A stretch of 64,000 nucleotides of DNA from PALSA-612 sp963711315. GTDB lineage: Bacteria > Actinomycetota > Thermoleophilia > Gaiellales > Gaiellaceae. Numbering within the stretch: position 1 is the stretch's first letter; each line of letters begins with the position of its first letter. This document shows, piece after piece, positions 44,835-53,485 of the stretch. The stretch lies in NCBI GenBank assembly GCA_963711315.1, contig CAVQDQ010000003.1, forward strand, positions 620,001 through 684,000, given 5' to 3'. The position numbers and the translations under genes were made by a program. The notes under the pieces were generated by a model. It searched no databases, was not told the DNA's origin, and saw only the letters and a program-made list of their open reading frames with translations.

Positions 44835-46099
44835 ATGGCCACGACCGAATACGAGGCCGTCCCGGCCGTCGCCGGCGACGCAGAGACCTCGCCGCAGAGC
44901 ACGCTCGTCATGAAGTTCGGCGGCACGTCGGTGGCCGACACCGAGCGGCTCAAGGCCGTCGCCAAGCGGATCGTCGCCGCGCGCGAGCAGGGTGAGCGCG
45001 TCGTCGCCGTCCTCTCGGCGATGGGCGACTCGACCGACGACCTCGTCGCGCTCGCCTACGAGATGTCGCCGCATCCCAAGCCGCGCGAGCTGGACATGCT
45101 GATCTCGGTCGGCGAGCGCATCTCCTGCGCGCTGGCGGCAATGGCCATCCACGACCTGGGCCACGAGGCGATCTCGCTCACCGGTTCGCAAGCCGGCATC
45201 GTCACCGACACGACCCACGGCAAGGCGAAGATCGTGGACGTGCGCGCGAAACGCATCCACGAGGCGCTCGACGCCGGGCGCGTGGTGCTCGTAGCCGGCT
45301 TCCAGGGCGTGTCCACCGACCTCGACATCACCACGCTCGGACGCGGCGGATCGGACACGACGGCTGTGGCACTGGCGGTCGCGCTCGGCGCCGAGGTCTG
45401 CGAGATCTACACCGACGTCGACGGCGTCTTCACCGCCGACCCGCGGATCGTCTCCGAGGCGCGCAAGCTCCACGCCGTCAGCTACGAGGAGATGCTCGAG
45501 ATGGCGGCGGCAGGCGCTAAGGTCCTGCAGCTGCGATCGGTCGAGTTCGCGCGCAACCACAGCGTCGTGCTGCACGTGCGATCGAGCTTCAGCCCGGCGG
45601 ACGGCACCTGGGTGATCGAGGAGGACGAACGGATGCTGGAGAAGGCGATGATCTCGGGCGTCACGCACACGGTCGAGGAGACGCTGTACTGGGTGGAGGG
45701 CGTCACCGCGGCACGGCTGTTCGCGGCGCTGGCCGAGACCGGCGTCAACGTCGACACGATCGTGCAGACGAGTGAGGCGGAGATCGTCTTCTCGGCGCCG
45801 TAGCAGACGACGCGAACGCGATCGAAGAGGCACTTCGGGGGCTGGGCCTCACCTGGCGTGCTCGCAGCGACCTGGGCAAGGTCAGCCTCATCGGCGCCGG
45901 CATGAAAAGCCATCCGGGAGTGGCGGCGAAGATGTTCTCCGTGCTGAACGACGAGAGCATCGAGCCGCAGATCGTGACCACGTCGCCGATCAAGGTCGCC
46001 TGCCACGTCCCGCGCGAGGACGTCGAGCGCGCCGTGCGTGCGCTGCACCACGCCTTCGAGCTCCACCGGCCGGAAGCAGAGCGCCAGCATGTCGAGTGA
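44835..46099 (+). CDS. lysC: Aspartokinase, one frameshift near 45800
   Basis: About 420 residues when repaired. It phosphorylates aspartate at the head of the lysine/threonine/methionine/DAP pathway. Kinase core: LVMKFGGTSVADTERLKAVA, TLGRGGSDTTAVALAVALGA, YTDVDGVFTADPRIV. The first ACT domain begins at SGVTHTVEETLYWVEGVTAA. The frame stops at 45803 through loss of one G (GCGCCGTAGCA where GCGCCGGTAGCA is expected). The second ACT domain follows in the next frame: LGKVSLIGAGMKSHPGVAAK, QIVTTSPIKVACHVPREDVE. Since the enzyme is essential, the break is almost surely an error. It overlaps asd (GTGA). Confidence 0.95.
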
Positions 46100-47040
46100 G
46101 TCCGAGAATCGGGGTCGTCGGCGCGACCGGCGCTGTCGGGGCCGTCACGCTCGCGCTGCTCGGCGAACGCGGCTACGACAACGTGCGCGCTTTCGCTTCA
46201 TCCCGCTCGGCGGGCTCGCGAGCCCCGTTCGGCGCCGGCGAGCTCGAGGTGGAGGAAGCAACCGCGGACGCGTTGTCAGCGGGCGACCTCGACGTCTGTC
46301 TCTTCTCCGTCGGCACGGCCGCAAGTCGCGAGCTCGTTCCGCACGCCGTTCGGGGAGGCGCCCTGTGCGTCGACAAGTCGGCCGCGTTCCGCCTCCAGGA
46401 CGGCGTGCCGCTCGTCGTGCCCGAGGTGAATGGCACACGGACGCGGGAGCACACTGGCATCGTCGCCAACCCCAACTGCTGCGCGATCCCGCTGACGATG
46501 GCGCTCAAGCCGCTGCACGACGCGGCAGGGCTCGCGCGGGTACGCGTGGCGACGTACCAGTCGGCATCGGGCGCCGGCGCCGGCGCGGTGCAACGGCTGC
46601 TCGAAGAGGCTCCAGCCGAGCACGATCTCTCCATGGACTGGGACTTCGATGGCATCGAGTTCGACGAGGAGGCGAAGCTGCGCGACGAGACGCGGAAGAT
46701 CCTCGAGCTACCGGAGCTGGCGATCAGCGCCAGCTGCATGCGCGTGCCGGTCGTCGTCGGCCACGCAGAGGCCATCTGGATCGAGACCGAAGAGGCCCTT
46801 TCTCCCGAGGAGGCGACGTCACTGCTGGCGGCTGCACCGGGCATCAACCTCGTCGACCGGCCCACGCCCGGGCTTGCCGCGGGGATCGACGACGTGCTGG
46901 TCGGCCGCGTGCGGCGGGACCCGGGCGCCGAGAACGGCCTGTGTCTGCTCGTCGTCGGAGACAACCTCCGCAAGGGCGCGGCGCTCAACGCCATCCAGAT
47001 CGCGGAGCTCGTGCTCGCGGAAGCCTCGCTCGCCGCCTAG
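46096..47040 (+). CDS. asd: Aspartate-semialdehyde dehydrogenase
   Basis: 314 residues starting at GTG 46096, overlapping the lysC stop. The NADP-binding N-terminus is RIGVVGATGAVGAVTLALL; the phosphate-binding segment is SASGAGAGAVQRL; the catalytic Cys is in GIVANPNCCAIPLTMALKPL; the substrate-binding region carries SCMRVPVVVGHAEAIWIE. It reduces aspartyl phosphate to the semialdehyde, the step after lysC, with which it is translationally coupled. The stop overlaps the convergent acetyltransferase gene by 4 bp. Confidence 0.95.
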   Translation: MSPRIGVVGATGAVGAVTLALLGERGYDNVRAFASSRSAGSRAPFGAGELEVEEATADALSAGDLDVCLFSVGTAASRELVPHAVRGGALCVDKSAAFRLQDGVPLVVPEVNGTRTREHTGIVANPNCCAIPLTMALKPLHDAAGLARVRVATYQSASGAGAGAVQRLLEEAPAEHDLSMDWDFDGIEFDEEAKLRDETRKILELPELAISASCMRVPVVVGHAEAIWIETEEALSPEEATSLLAAAPGINLVDRPTPGLAAGIDDVLVGRVRRDPGAENGLCLLVVGDNLRKGAALNAIQIAELVLAEASLAA

Positions 47041-47660
47041 GGCCGCGTCACGGGGACCGGCTTCGCGGGCGCGAAGACCTCCTTGAGGCGAGCCAGTACG
47101 GACTGACGAGAGCCGGCGAGCACGGGCTGGAGGCCTCCGAACTCGAGGCGCGCGAGCTCGATGCGTCCCGCGCTGCGTAGCGTCTGGAAGCCGAGGTCTG
47201 CGAGGAAGTCGCGCGGGAAGACGGTGCGATGTACGAGAAATCGCTCGTGCATGGACTCGCCCTCGCCGTACGAGTACGCGAAGGTCTCGAGCGCAGCGGC
47301 ACCGCGATCTCGTGCGTCGCCGATCGCTGCGAGGAACAGCGACTGCATGACCCAGGGCGTGGATGGATCCGCGAGATAGGCGCAGGTGACGAGCACGGCG
47401 TCGTGCGAGGGCGGGCCCGCGGGCAGCTCGGAGGCGCGGGGGAAGAGCGACGCCGGCCCGTACTGCATCGAGCCGAGCAGGTGGCCATCGCCGTCCACGT
47501 AGAGCGTCCCCCACGCTCCCCACTCCGACTCCGCACGCTCGCGCCAGCGGTCCTTCTCGGCCTTCGAGCCTGTTCGCGACTGCCACCACACGCACTCGTG
47601 GCAGACCGACGGCGCGTTCTGCAGCGTCGCGCCCGTCAGGCCCGCGACCTGCAGCGGCAC
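47037..47660 (-). CDS. GNAT-like protein of unknown substrate
   Basis: 207 residues. GNAT-style strand order with LYVDGDGHLLGSMQYGPASL, VLVTCAYLADPSTPWVMQSL and a final DFLADLGFQTLRSAGRIELA. A CHECVWW segment near residue 20 supplies two Cys. The acetyl-CoA pyrophosphate loop is not clearly conserved (AIGDARDRGAAAL), so activity is uncertain. Start GTG or ATG at 47660 abuts the stop of the Asp23 gene, making an operon with it. Confidence 0.55.
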   Translation of the reverse strand: MPLQVAGLTGATLQNAPSVCHECVWWQSRTGSKAEKDRWRERAESEWGAWGTLYVDGDGHLLGSMQYGPASLFPRASELPAGPPSHDAVLVTCAYLADPSTPWVMQSLFLAAIGDARDRGAAALETFAYSYGEGESMHERFLVHRTVFPRDFLADLGFQTLRSAGRIELARLEFGGLQPVLAGSRQSVLARLKEVFAPAKPVPVTRP

Positions 47661-47954
47661 TCAGCCGCCGATCTCGTGGACGAACACGTCCACGATGGCG
47701 GGCGACGTTCCCGTCATCCGCTCGAGGTACTCGGCTATCCGCTGTTGGATGTCCCGCCCGAGCGCGGGGATCGACACGCCGGCGTCGACGCCCACGTGCA
47801 CCTCGATGGCCACGTCGTCCTCGCCAGTGACGCGGATGCCGTCGTGGCGCCGCAGCCGGTCCGGCACAAGCCTGCGCACGCCTTCCACCTCCCGCGCCGC
47901 ATCGGCCGCATAACGGGCGAGCACGTCGTTGGAGATCTTGGCGGGAACCGTCAC
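47661..47954 (-). CDS. Asp23/Gls24-like envelope stress protein
   Basis: 97 residues from GTG 47954: VTVPAKISNDVLARYAADAA, REVEGVRRLVPDRLRRHDGI, then DVAIEVHVGVDAGVSIPALG and QQRIAEYLERMTGTSPAIVD, the alternating beta-alpha layout of the Asp23 family. Members are cytosolic and associate with the membrane under envelope stress. The open frame extends upstream through a palindromic repeat but translation there is implausible. Confidence 0.8.
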   Translation of the reverse strand: MTVPAKISNDVLARYAADAAREVEGVRRLVPDRLRRHDGIRVTGEDDVAIEVHVGVDAGVSIPALGRDIQQRIAEYLERMTGTSPAIVDVFVHEIGG

Positions 47955-47969
47955 GCCTCGATTGTACGG

Positions 47970-48005
47970 AGGGTCAGACCCAGGGTCTGACCCTGGGTCT
48001 GGCAC
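47970..48005. repeat. Intergenic palindromic repeat
   Basis: GGGTCAGACCC-A-GGGTCTGACCC is a perfect 11-bp palindrome with a one-base centre, followed by TGGGTCTGGCACC. A 13-base core (CAGACCCAGGGTC) recurs at 36192-36204 in dnaX, exactly where its frame breaks. It resembles the REP-like elements common in actinobacterial genomes. Confidence 0.6.
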
Positions 48006-48746
48006 CTAGACATGTCCTGAATGGCCCGATGCGGCTCGCAGGACGAGCTCCGTCGCCTCCGGCCGCGCGAAGAAGCGGAAAGGCACGAACGTCGTTCCCA
48101 GGCCCGGCGAGACGTGCATCACTGTCCCACCGTGACGGTAGAAGCCGTGCGTGTACCTCGCCGACGGATGCGCGAGCCGCAGCTTGCCGCCGGGGTACGG
48201 CACGCAGATCTGCCCGTCGTGCATGTGCCCCGCGAGCACGAGGTCGAACCCTTCGGCGGACCGGCGGTCGAGCACCGAAGGGAAGTGTGAAAGCAGGATC
48301 GTCAGCGCGGCATCCTGATGCAGCCGCGGCCCGCGGTACCGCGAGCGCGGATCGAGCCCGGCGATCCACACGTCCCTCCCGCGCACGTCGACCATCCGGC
48401 CGTCGTCGAGCAGGAGCGTCGCGGGCTCGAGGCCACGCAGCTCGACCGCCTTCGAGAACGGATCCCGGCTGATCGCGAGATCGTGGTTGCCAAGGATGGC
48501 GTAACAGCGAGGCAACTCCCGCACGAGCGCGCGGAGCCTCGCCTCGCCCCGCGGCCTCGACACGAGGTCGCCGGTGACGCACACGAGTTCTGGGTCGCGC
48601 TCCTTCGTCCACGCCACGGCTCGCTCCACCGCCCGCGTCCCGCGCGACGGCGGGCCGAGGTGAAAATCGGAGAGATGGACGATCCGCACGCCGTCGAGCT
48701 CGGCAGGCAGCCCGGCCACTTCCACGTCGAGCGCTCGCAGCCGCAC
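48006..48746 (-). CDS. Metallophosphoesterase (YaeI-like)
   Basis: 246 residues from GTG 48746. Two-metal phosphoesterase motifs in order: RIVHLSDFHLGPPSRG, VCVTGDLVSRPRGEA, CYAILGNHDLAISRDP, TILLSHFPSVL, DLVLAGHMHDGQICVP. The frame continues upstream to about 48828 and would encode a membrane helix (LTWIAVVLGAIALAGLTWGW), the normal N-terminus of YaeI-type enzymes, but only CTG or ATT could start it. The protein is therefore probably membrane-anchored and about 27 residues longer, overlapping the end of the HdrB-like gene. Confidence 0.85.
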   Translation of the reverse strand: MRLRALDVEVAGLPAELDGVRIVHLSDFHLGPPSRGTRAVERAVAWTKERDPELVCVTGDLVSRPRGEARLRALVRELPRCYAILGNHDLAISRDPFSKAVELRGLEPATLLLDDGRMVDVRGRDVWIAGLDPRSRYRGPRLHQDAALTILLSHFPSVLDRRSAEGFDLVLAGHMHDGQICVPYPGGKLRLAHPSARYTHGFYRHGGTVMHVSPGLGTTFVPFRFFARPEATELVLRAASGHSGHV

Positions 48747-48823
48747 CCAGCCCGCCTCGTACCAGCCCCAGGTGAGTCCTGCGAGGGCGATCGCCCCCAG
48801 GACAACCGCAATCCAGGTCAGGC

Positions 48824-49708
48824 TCAGACTTCGAGCTTCTCGATGGCGCGCGTCACCGGCACGACGTGGCGCTCGAACTTCAGCTTCGAGGCTTCGAAGC
48901 CCGCCGCGACGCCGATCAGCTGCGAGAGGTGGAGGATCGGCATGCCGAGCGTGCGGCCGGTCGCCTGCTCGAGCTTCCCCTGCCAGGCATCGAGCGAGAG
49001 GTGGCAGAGCGGACAGGGCGTCACCATTGCCTCGGCCCCCGCCTCCATCGCCTGCTCGATCGGCTTGATCAGCTCACCGAGCGCCACGTCCTCGCGTGCG
49101 GCGATGATGGGAAAGCCGCAGCACTTGATCTTGGCCGGATAGTCGATCGGCTCGCCGCCGCAAGCCTCGATGATCCGCTCGAGCGAGGACGGACGGTCCG
49201 GATCCTCGAAGCCGAGCAGCTTCGACGGGCGGAGGATCTGGCAGCCGTAGAACGGCGCGACCTTCATTCCCTTCAGACCCTTGTGCGCAACGCCCTTCAG
49301 CCGCTCGTAGCCGTCGCCCTCGGCGATCAGCCACAGCAGGTGCTTGACCTCGACGCCACCGTTGTACGCCGGCGAGCCCACCGCGACGAGGTTCTCGTTC
49401 ACCCGCGCGCGCAGCGCCTCGTCGTTGCGAAGCTGCCAGTTCGCCTGCCGCAGATTCAGCGTGCAGACGTTGCAGATCGTCATCAGCGTGTCGGTGCCCG
49501 TCGCTTCCGCGTTGCCGAGGATGCGGGCGTTCAGGTGGAGGTAGAAGTCCGGTTCCGCCTCGTGGATGTCTCCTGCGCCGCAGCAGGTGACGGACTCGAG
49601 CTCGATCAGCTCGATGCCGAGCTTGGGCGCGAGGGCCTGCGTCGACACGTCGAGCTCCTTCGCCGACAGCGACGCGAGGCAGCCCTTGTAGTACGCAACC
49701 CGGCTCAC
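48824..49708 (-). CDS. HdrB-like CCG-domain subunit of succinate dehydrogenase (SdhE/SdhC-type)
   Basis: 294 residues. Two cysteine-rich CCG domains: VTCCGAGDIHEAEPD with upstream YYKGCLASL and ICNVC, then IKCCGFPIIAAREDV with FYGCQIL and TPCPLCHLSL. In heterodisulfide reductase this subunit carries a noncubane 4Fe-4S cluster. In E-type succinate:quinone reductases it replaces heme b membrane anchors and binds the membrane through an amphipathic segment. It overlaps sdhB by 4 bp, so it belongs to this complex. Confidence 0.9.
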   Translation of the reverse strand: MSRVAYYKGCLASLSAKELDVSTQALAPKLGIELIELESVTCCGAGDIHEAEPDFYLHLNARILGNAEATGTDTLMTICNVCTLNLRQANWQLRNDEALRARVNENLVAVGSPAYNGGVEVKHLLWLIAEGDGYERLKGVAHKGLKGMKVAPFYGCQILRPSKLLGFEDPDRPSSLERIIEACGGEPIDYPAKIKCCGFPIIAAREDVALGELIKPIEQAMEAGAEAMVTPCPLCHLSLDAWQGKLEQATGRTLGMPILHLSQLIGVAAGFEASKLKFERHVVPVTRAIEKLEV

Positions 49709-50742
49709 TGGCCTTCCTTTTCCCTTCGCTCTTGCTCCTCGACGAACTCGATGCGCTCGAGCGCCTTCTCACCCTGGACGATGCCGGCGGCGCCGTCGCG
49801 GCCCTGTTGCTTCACGAGGTCGTAGAGCGCCCGAGCCTGGTCGACGTCCTTCGCGACGTGCGGCACCGGCAGGGGCCGCGCCTTCCCGCGCCGCATGAGG
49901 CCCATGGCGAACTTGATCTCCTTGAGCGTCTTGATGACCCCCTGCGTCTTCGGGACTAGCTCCTCCTCCCGCAGCCAGCCGGTCGTCTTCGCCGACTGCA
50001 CGAACCACTTCGCGTGCTTGGCGCCCGGGTCGCGGTCGATGCCGTTCCTGACCGCCTCCGCGCCGAGCTTCGCAATGGCGTCCCGCGGGTCGACGCCCTT
50101 GGGGCAGCGCTGCTGGCAGAAGTAGCAGCGCGTGCAGTCCCAGATGCCGTGGGGGTCAGAGTACGACTCGAGCCGCTCGATCTTCCGACCGTCTCGCGAG
50201 TCGCCGACGAAGCGCATGCCCTTGGCGAGCGCGGCCGGGCCGAGAAACTCGGGGTCCGCCTCCATCGAGTTGCACTCGGAGACGCAGCAGCCGCAGTTGA
50301 TGCAGAGCATCTCCTTGTGAATCGGCTCCACCTGCGCGGGCGAGACGTCGTACTCGCCCTCGCCGGGATCCTGGAAGCCAGGCTGGAGATACGGCTGGAT
50401 CGCGCGCATCTTCTCCCAGAACGGCGCCATGTCGACGACGAGGTCCTTGACGACGGGGAGGTTGCCCATCGCGGAGATGACCGGCACGTGGCCCGCTTCC
50501 GCAATCTCGTACATCCGTGTCTTGCACGCGAGCACGGCGGCGCCGTCCATGCGCATGCCGCAGGAGCCGCAGATCATCATCCGGCAGCTCTTGCGGTAGG
50601 AGAGCGAGCCGTCGACCTGGTCCTTGACGATGTCGAGCACGTCGAGCAGCGTCGCCCAGTCGGGCGCGTCGACCTCGTAGTCGCGCAGCGCCTTCTGGCC
50701 GGTCGCCGGATCGAAGCGCCAGATCTTGAGCGCGACCTTCAT
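49705..50742 (-). CDS. sdhB: Succinate dehydrogenase/fumarate reductase iron-sulfur subunit
   Basis: 345 residues, longer than the usual 240-260 because of a C-terminal extension (EIKFAMGLMRRGKARPLPVP onward). Cluster ligands: 2Fe-2S in CRMMICGSCGMRMDG with LACKT; 4Fe-4S in CINCGCCVSECNS; 3Fe-4S in CTRCYFCQQRCPKGVDP. It transfers electrons from the flavin of SdhA to the HdrB-like subunit. It overlaps by 4 bp both the lipoprotein gene upstream and the HdrB-like gene downstream. Confidence 0.95.
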   Translation of the reverse strand: MKVALKIWRFDPATGQKALRDYEVDAPDWATLLDVLDIVKDQVDGSLSYRKSCRMMICGSCGMRMDGAAVLACKTRMYEIAEAGHVPVISAMGNLPVVKDLVVDMAPFWEKMRAIQPYLQPGFQDPGEGEYDVSPAQVEPIHKEMLCINCGCCVSECNSMEADPEFLGPAALAKGMRFVGDSRDGRKIERLESYSDPHGIWDCTRCYFCQQRCPKGVDPRDAIAKLGAEAVRNGIDRDPGAKHAKWFVQSAKTTGWLREEELVPKTQGVIKTLKEIKFAMGLMRRGKARPLPVPHVAKDVDQARALYDLVKQQGRDGAAGIVQGEKALERIEFVEEQERREKEGQ

Positions 50743-51539
50743 CCCTGGTTGATCCCCTTCGCCGCCAGATCGGAGATGTCCGTGACCTCGTCGTCTGACG
50801 GAATGCCGATGTCGGCCTCCGCGCCGAAGTCGAACAGGTCTACCGTCATCATGAGATCGGCCCCTGCGGTGGGGACGCTCATGGTCAGCCTGCGGAGATA
50901 GCCGTCGCCGTCGATCCAGGCCTCGGCCGGAAGCTCGGAGACACCGGACTCGTCCAGAAGGCGCTCGAGCTGTCCGCGCTGCTCTGCAGGCGCGTTGGCA
51001 GCGGCCTCCTCTGGGTCGATGGTGCCCTTGTAGTGGGTCGTCTCGACACCGCGCACGTCCTCCTTGCCCACTTCGGTGAACTCTCCGGCTCCTTGCAGGT
51101 ACGCAAGCGTCTGCGTCGGATCGGCATAGCTCAACTGGTCAAGTTGGCTGAGATCGGCACCGGACTGCGCGGCGAGCTTCTCGAGGTCGATCTTCAGCCA
51201 TGGCTTTCCCGGCCGACTGAGGCCGGTGAGGCTCGGAAGGCGCATGTAGAAGGTCTTGCCGTCGAGTACCGCTTCGAGCTTGGAGCCCTTCGTGCCCAGA
51301 ACGGCTCCGAGCGAGCCGAGGTCCACGGTCATCCGGGTCTGCTGCGCGTCGTAGTCGAAGGCGCCTTCGGCGGCGAACGACATCTGGCCCGCGTCGACCG
51401 TCAGCTCGAACCGTGCGGTTCCGGCGCCCTCCGTCTTCTGGGCGGCCTGGGCAACCCCACTGAGGTCCGGCGACGCTCCGCCGCACGCGGCCAGCGCGAG
51501 CGAGCAGCCAGCAAAGGCAACAGATCAGCGGAGCCGCAT
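50739..51539 (-). CDS. LppX/LprG-type lipoprotein, inserted between sdhA and sdhB, broken near the start
   Basis: ATG at 51539 overlaps the sdhA stop (TGATG). The frame then has an early TGA after four codons, while the next frame carries the rest: lipobox LALAACGG, DLSGVAQAAQKTEGAG, LGTKGSKLEAVLDGKTFYMR, TLAYLQGAGEFTEVGKEDVR, GVETTHYKGTIDPEEAAANA. The layout is that of the LppX_LprAFG family of lipid-carrier lipoproteins. One missing base explains the break. Translational coupling on both sides suggests a tie to the respiratory complex or simply shared regulation. Confidence 0.75.
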
Positions 51540-53223
51540 CAGTAGGCACGCTCCTGGGGCTGCCACTTCGTCATCGTCACCGGCTTCCAGTCGAGCTCGG
51601 GGCGCCCGTCCGACCCAGCGCACGAGCGTGTGCTTGAGGAAATTCTCGTCGTCGCGCTCAGGGTAGTCGTGCGGTCGCGCGTGGGCGCCGCGGCTCTCCT
51701 TGCGCGCGAGCCCGGCGACGACCATGCAGTCGGCGAGCTCGAGCAGGAAGCCGAGCTCGAGCGCCTGCGTCAGGTCGGAGTTGAAGACGTCTCCCTTGTC
51801 GTCGACGACGACGCGCTCGTAGCGCTCGCGCAGGCCGGCGACGATCTCCGCCTGCCGCTGCATCTGGGTCTCCTCGCGGAAGACGCCAAAGTTCTCGTGC
51901 ATCGTCGTTGCGAGCTCGTCGCGGATCTTCCACGGCCGCTCGCCGTCTGAGCGTGAGAGCAGCTCCTTGAGCTCGCGCTCTGCGTCCGCAATGGCCGATT
52001 CGGGCACGGTCACCGTCGTGTTCGAGAGCGCCCAGTCGGCCGCGTGGCGGCCGGCCCGCTTGCCGAACGTGATCGTCTCCATCAGCGCGTTGCCACCCAG
52101 CCGGTTCGCGCCGTGCACGGACACGCACGCGCACTCACCGGCGGCATAGAGACCCTCCAGCTCGGTGGCGCCGTCCACGTCGGTATCGACGCCGCCCATG
52201 TGATAGTGAGCACCCGGCCGGACGGGGATCGGGTCGTAGATCGGATCGACGCCGAGGAACGTCACGGAGAGCTCGCGCGTCCCGTGCAGCGCCTCGAGAA
52301 TGCGCTCGGCGCCGATATGGCGAAGGTCGAGCAACACGTTGCCGTCGATACCGCGACCCTCGTCGATCTCCGTCTGCTCGGCGCGCGAGATGACGTCACG
52401 CGAGGCGAGCTCCATCGCGTTGGGCGCGTAGTCCTTGAGGAACCGCTCGTTCTCGGAGTTGAGGAGGTAGGCGCCCTCGCCGCGGCAGCCCTCCGTGATG
52501 AGCACGCCTGTGGGGGCGAGCGTCGTCGGATGGAACTGCATCATCTCCATGTCCTTCAATGCCACGCCCACGCGCAGCGCCTGCGCCATGCCGTCGCCGG
52601 TGCACGAGTACGCGTTCGTCGTGCCCACGTACAGCCGCCCGGCGCCGCCGGTGCAGAGGATGACGGTCTTCGCCTTCAGCGTCACGACGCCGCCGTTGAC
52701 GAGGTCCCAGCAGATGACGCCCTGGCAGCGGCCGTCGTCGACGACGAGCTTCCAGGCGAACCACTCGTCGTACACGAGCAGGTCGCGCTTCATGATCTGC
52801 TCGTAGAGCACCTGCAGCAGCACGTGGCCGGTGATGTCGGCCGCGTAGGCCGTTCGAGGCTCGCCGGCGGCGCCGAAGGGTCGCTGGGCGATCTTCCCGT
52901 CCTGCGTGCGCGAGAAGATCGGCGCCCCAGTGCTCGAGCTGGTAGACGTCGCCCGGCGCTTCGTCGCAGAGGACCTGGATCGCGTCCTGGTCGCCGAGGT
53001 AGTCCGAGCCCTTGACGGTGTCGAACGCGTGCTTCTCGGGGTCGTCGTCCGACGCGTTGCCAAGAGCGGCGTTGATCCCACCCTCGGCAGCGCCGGAGTG
53101 GCTGCGCACGGGGTGGATCTTGGAGACGATGGCCACGTCGGCGCCCATGTCGAACGCCTCGATCGCGGCGCGCATACCCGCGCAGCCGCCACCCACGACC
53201 AGCACGTCGTGCTTCGCGTCCAC
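51539..53223 (-). CDS. sdhA: Succinate dehydrogenase/fumarate reductase flavoprotein subunit, two frameshifts
   Basis: About 560 residues when repaired. FAD-binding DVLVVGGGCAGMRAAIEAFD; covalent-flavin region HPVRSHSGAAEGGINAALGN; catalytic segments MMQFHPTTLAPTGVLITEGC, RDVISRAEQTEIDEG, HYHMGGVDTDVDGATELEGL, VHGANRLGGNALMETITFGK. Breaks near 52930 and 51605; the true end is KPVTMTKWQPQERAY, stop at 51539. It oxidises succinate (or reduces fumarate) in the cytoplasm, and the lack of cytochrome b anchors fits the E-type complex with the HdrB-like subunit. Confidence 0.95.
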
Positions 53224-53276
53224 GACTTCGGACGCTACACGAACGGGTAAGCACTCGGCTCGCTACGAGCGCGCGG

Positions 53277-53439
53277 TCAGGCCTCCTGCTCGCTCCTCCA
53301 CTTCGGCTCGCAATCCAGCTGGCGGTATCGGGCAACCGCCGCCAGATACAGCTCGATCTCGCGGAAGAGCTGCTCGGCGCGACTCGGGGCCGACGGGCTC
53401 CGCCGGCCCCGAGCTCCATTCGACGACGTGCTTCCACAT
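53277..53439 (-). CDS. Possible short protein upstream of sdhA, frame broken
   Basis: From ATG 53439 the frame gives MWKHVVEWSSGPAEP; after one shift at a hairpin (53383-53413) it continues SRAEQLFREIELYLAAVARY and ends WRSEQEA. Together about 53 residues, with the second half helix-like and plausible. It would be the first gene of the sdh operon, 53 bp before sdhA. The alternative is that the hairpin is a terminator of the subtilase gene and only the second half, or nothing, is translated. Confidence 0.35.
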
Positions 53440-53449
53440 TGCGCCTGAA

Positions 53450-53471
53450 GGCGGTAACGCGGCGGTAACGG
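53450..53471. promoter_or_regulatory. Tandem 11-bp TAA repeats, site A
   Basis: GGCGGTAACGC-GGCGGTAACGG, two perfect units with TAA at 53455 and 53466. It lies 15 bp behind the subtilase stop and 227 bp before sdhA. The spacing to a start codon differs from sites B-G, so a role is less certain. Confidence 0.55.
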
Positions 53472-53485
53472 GGACGAGGCTCGTC

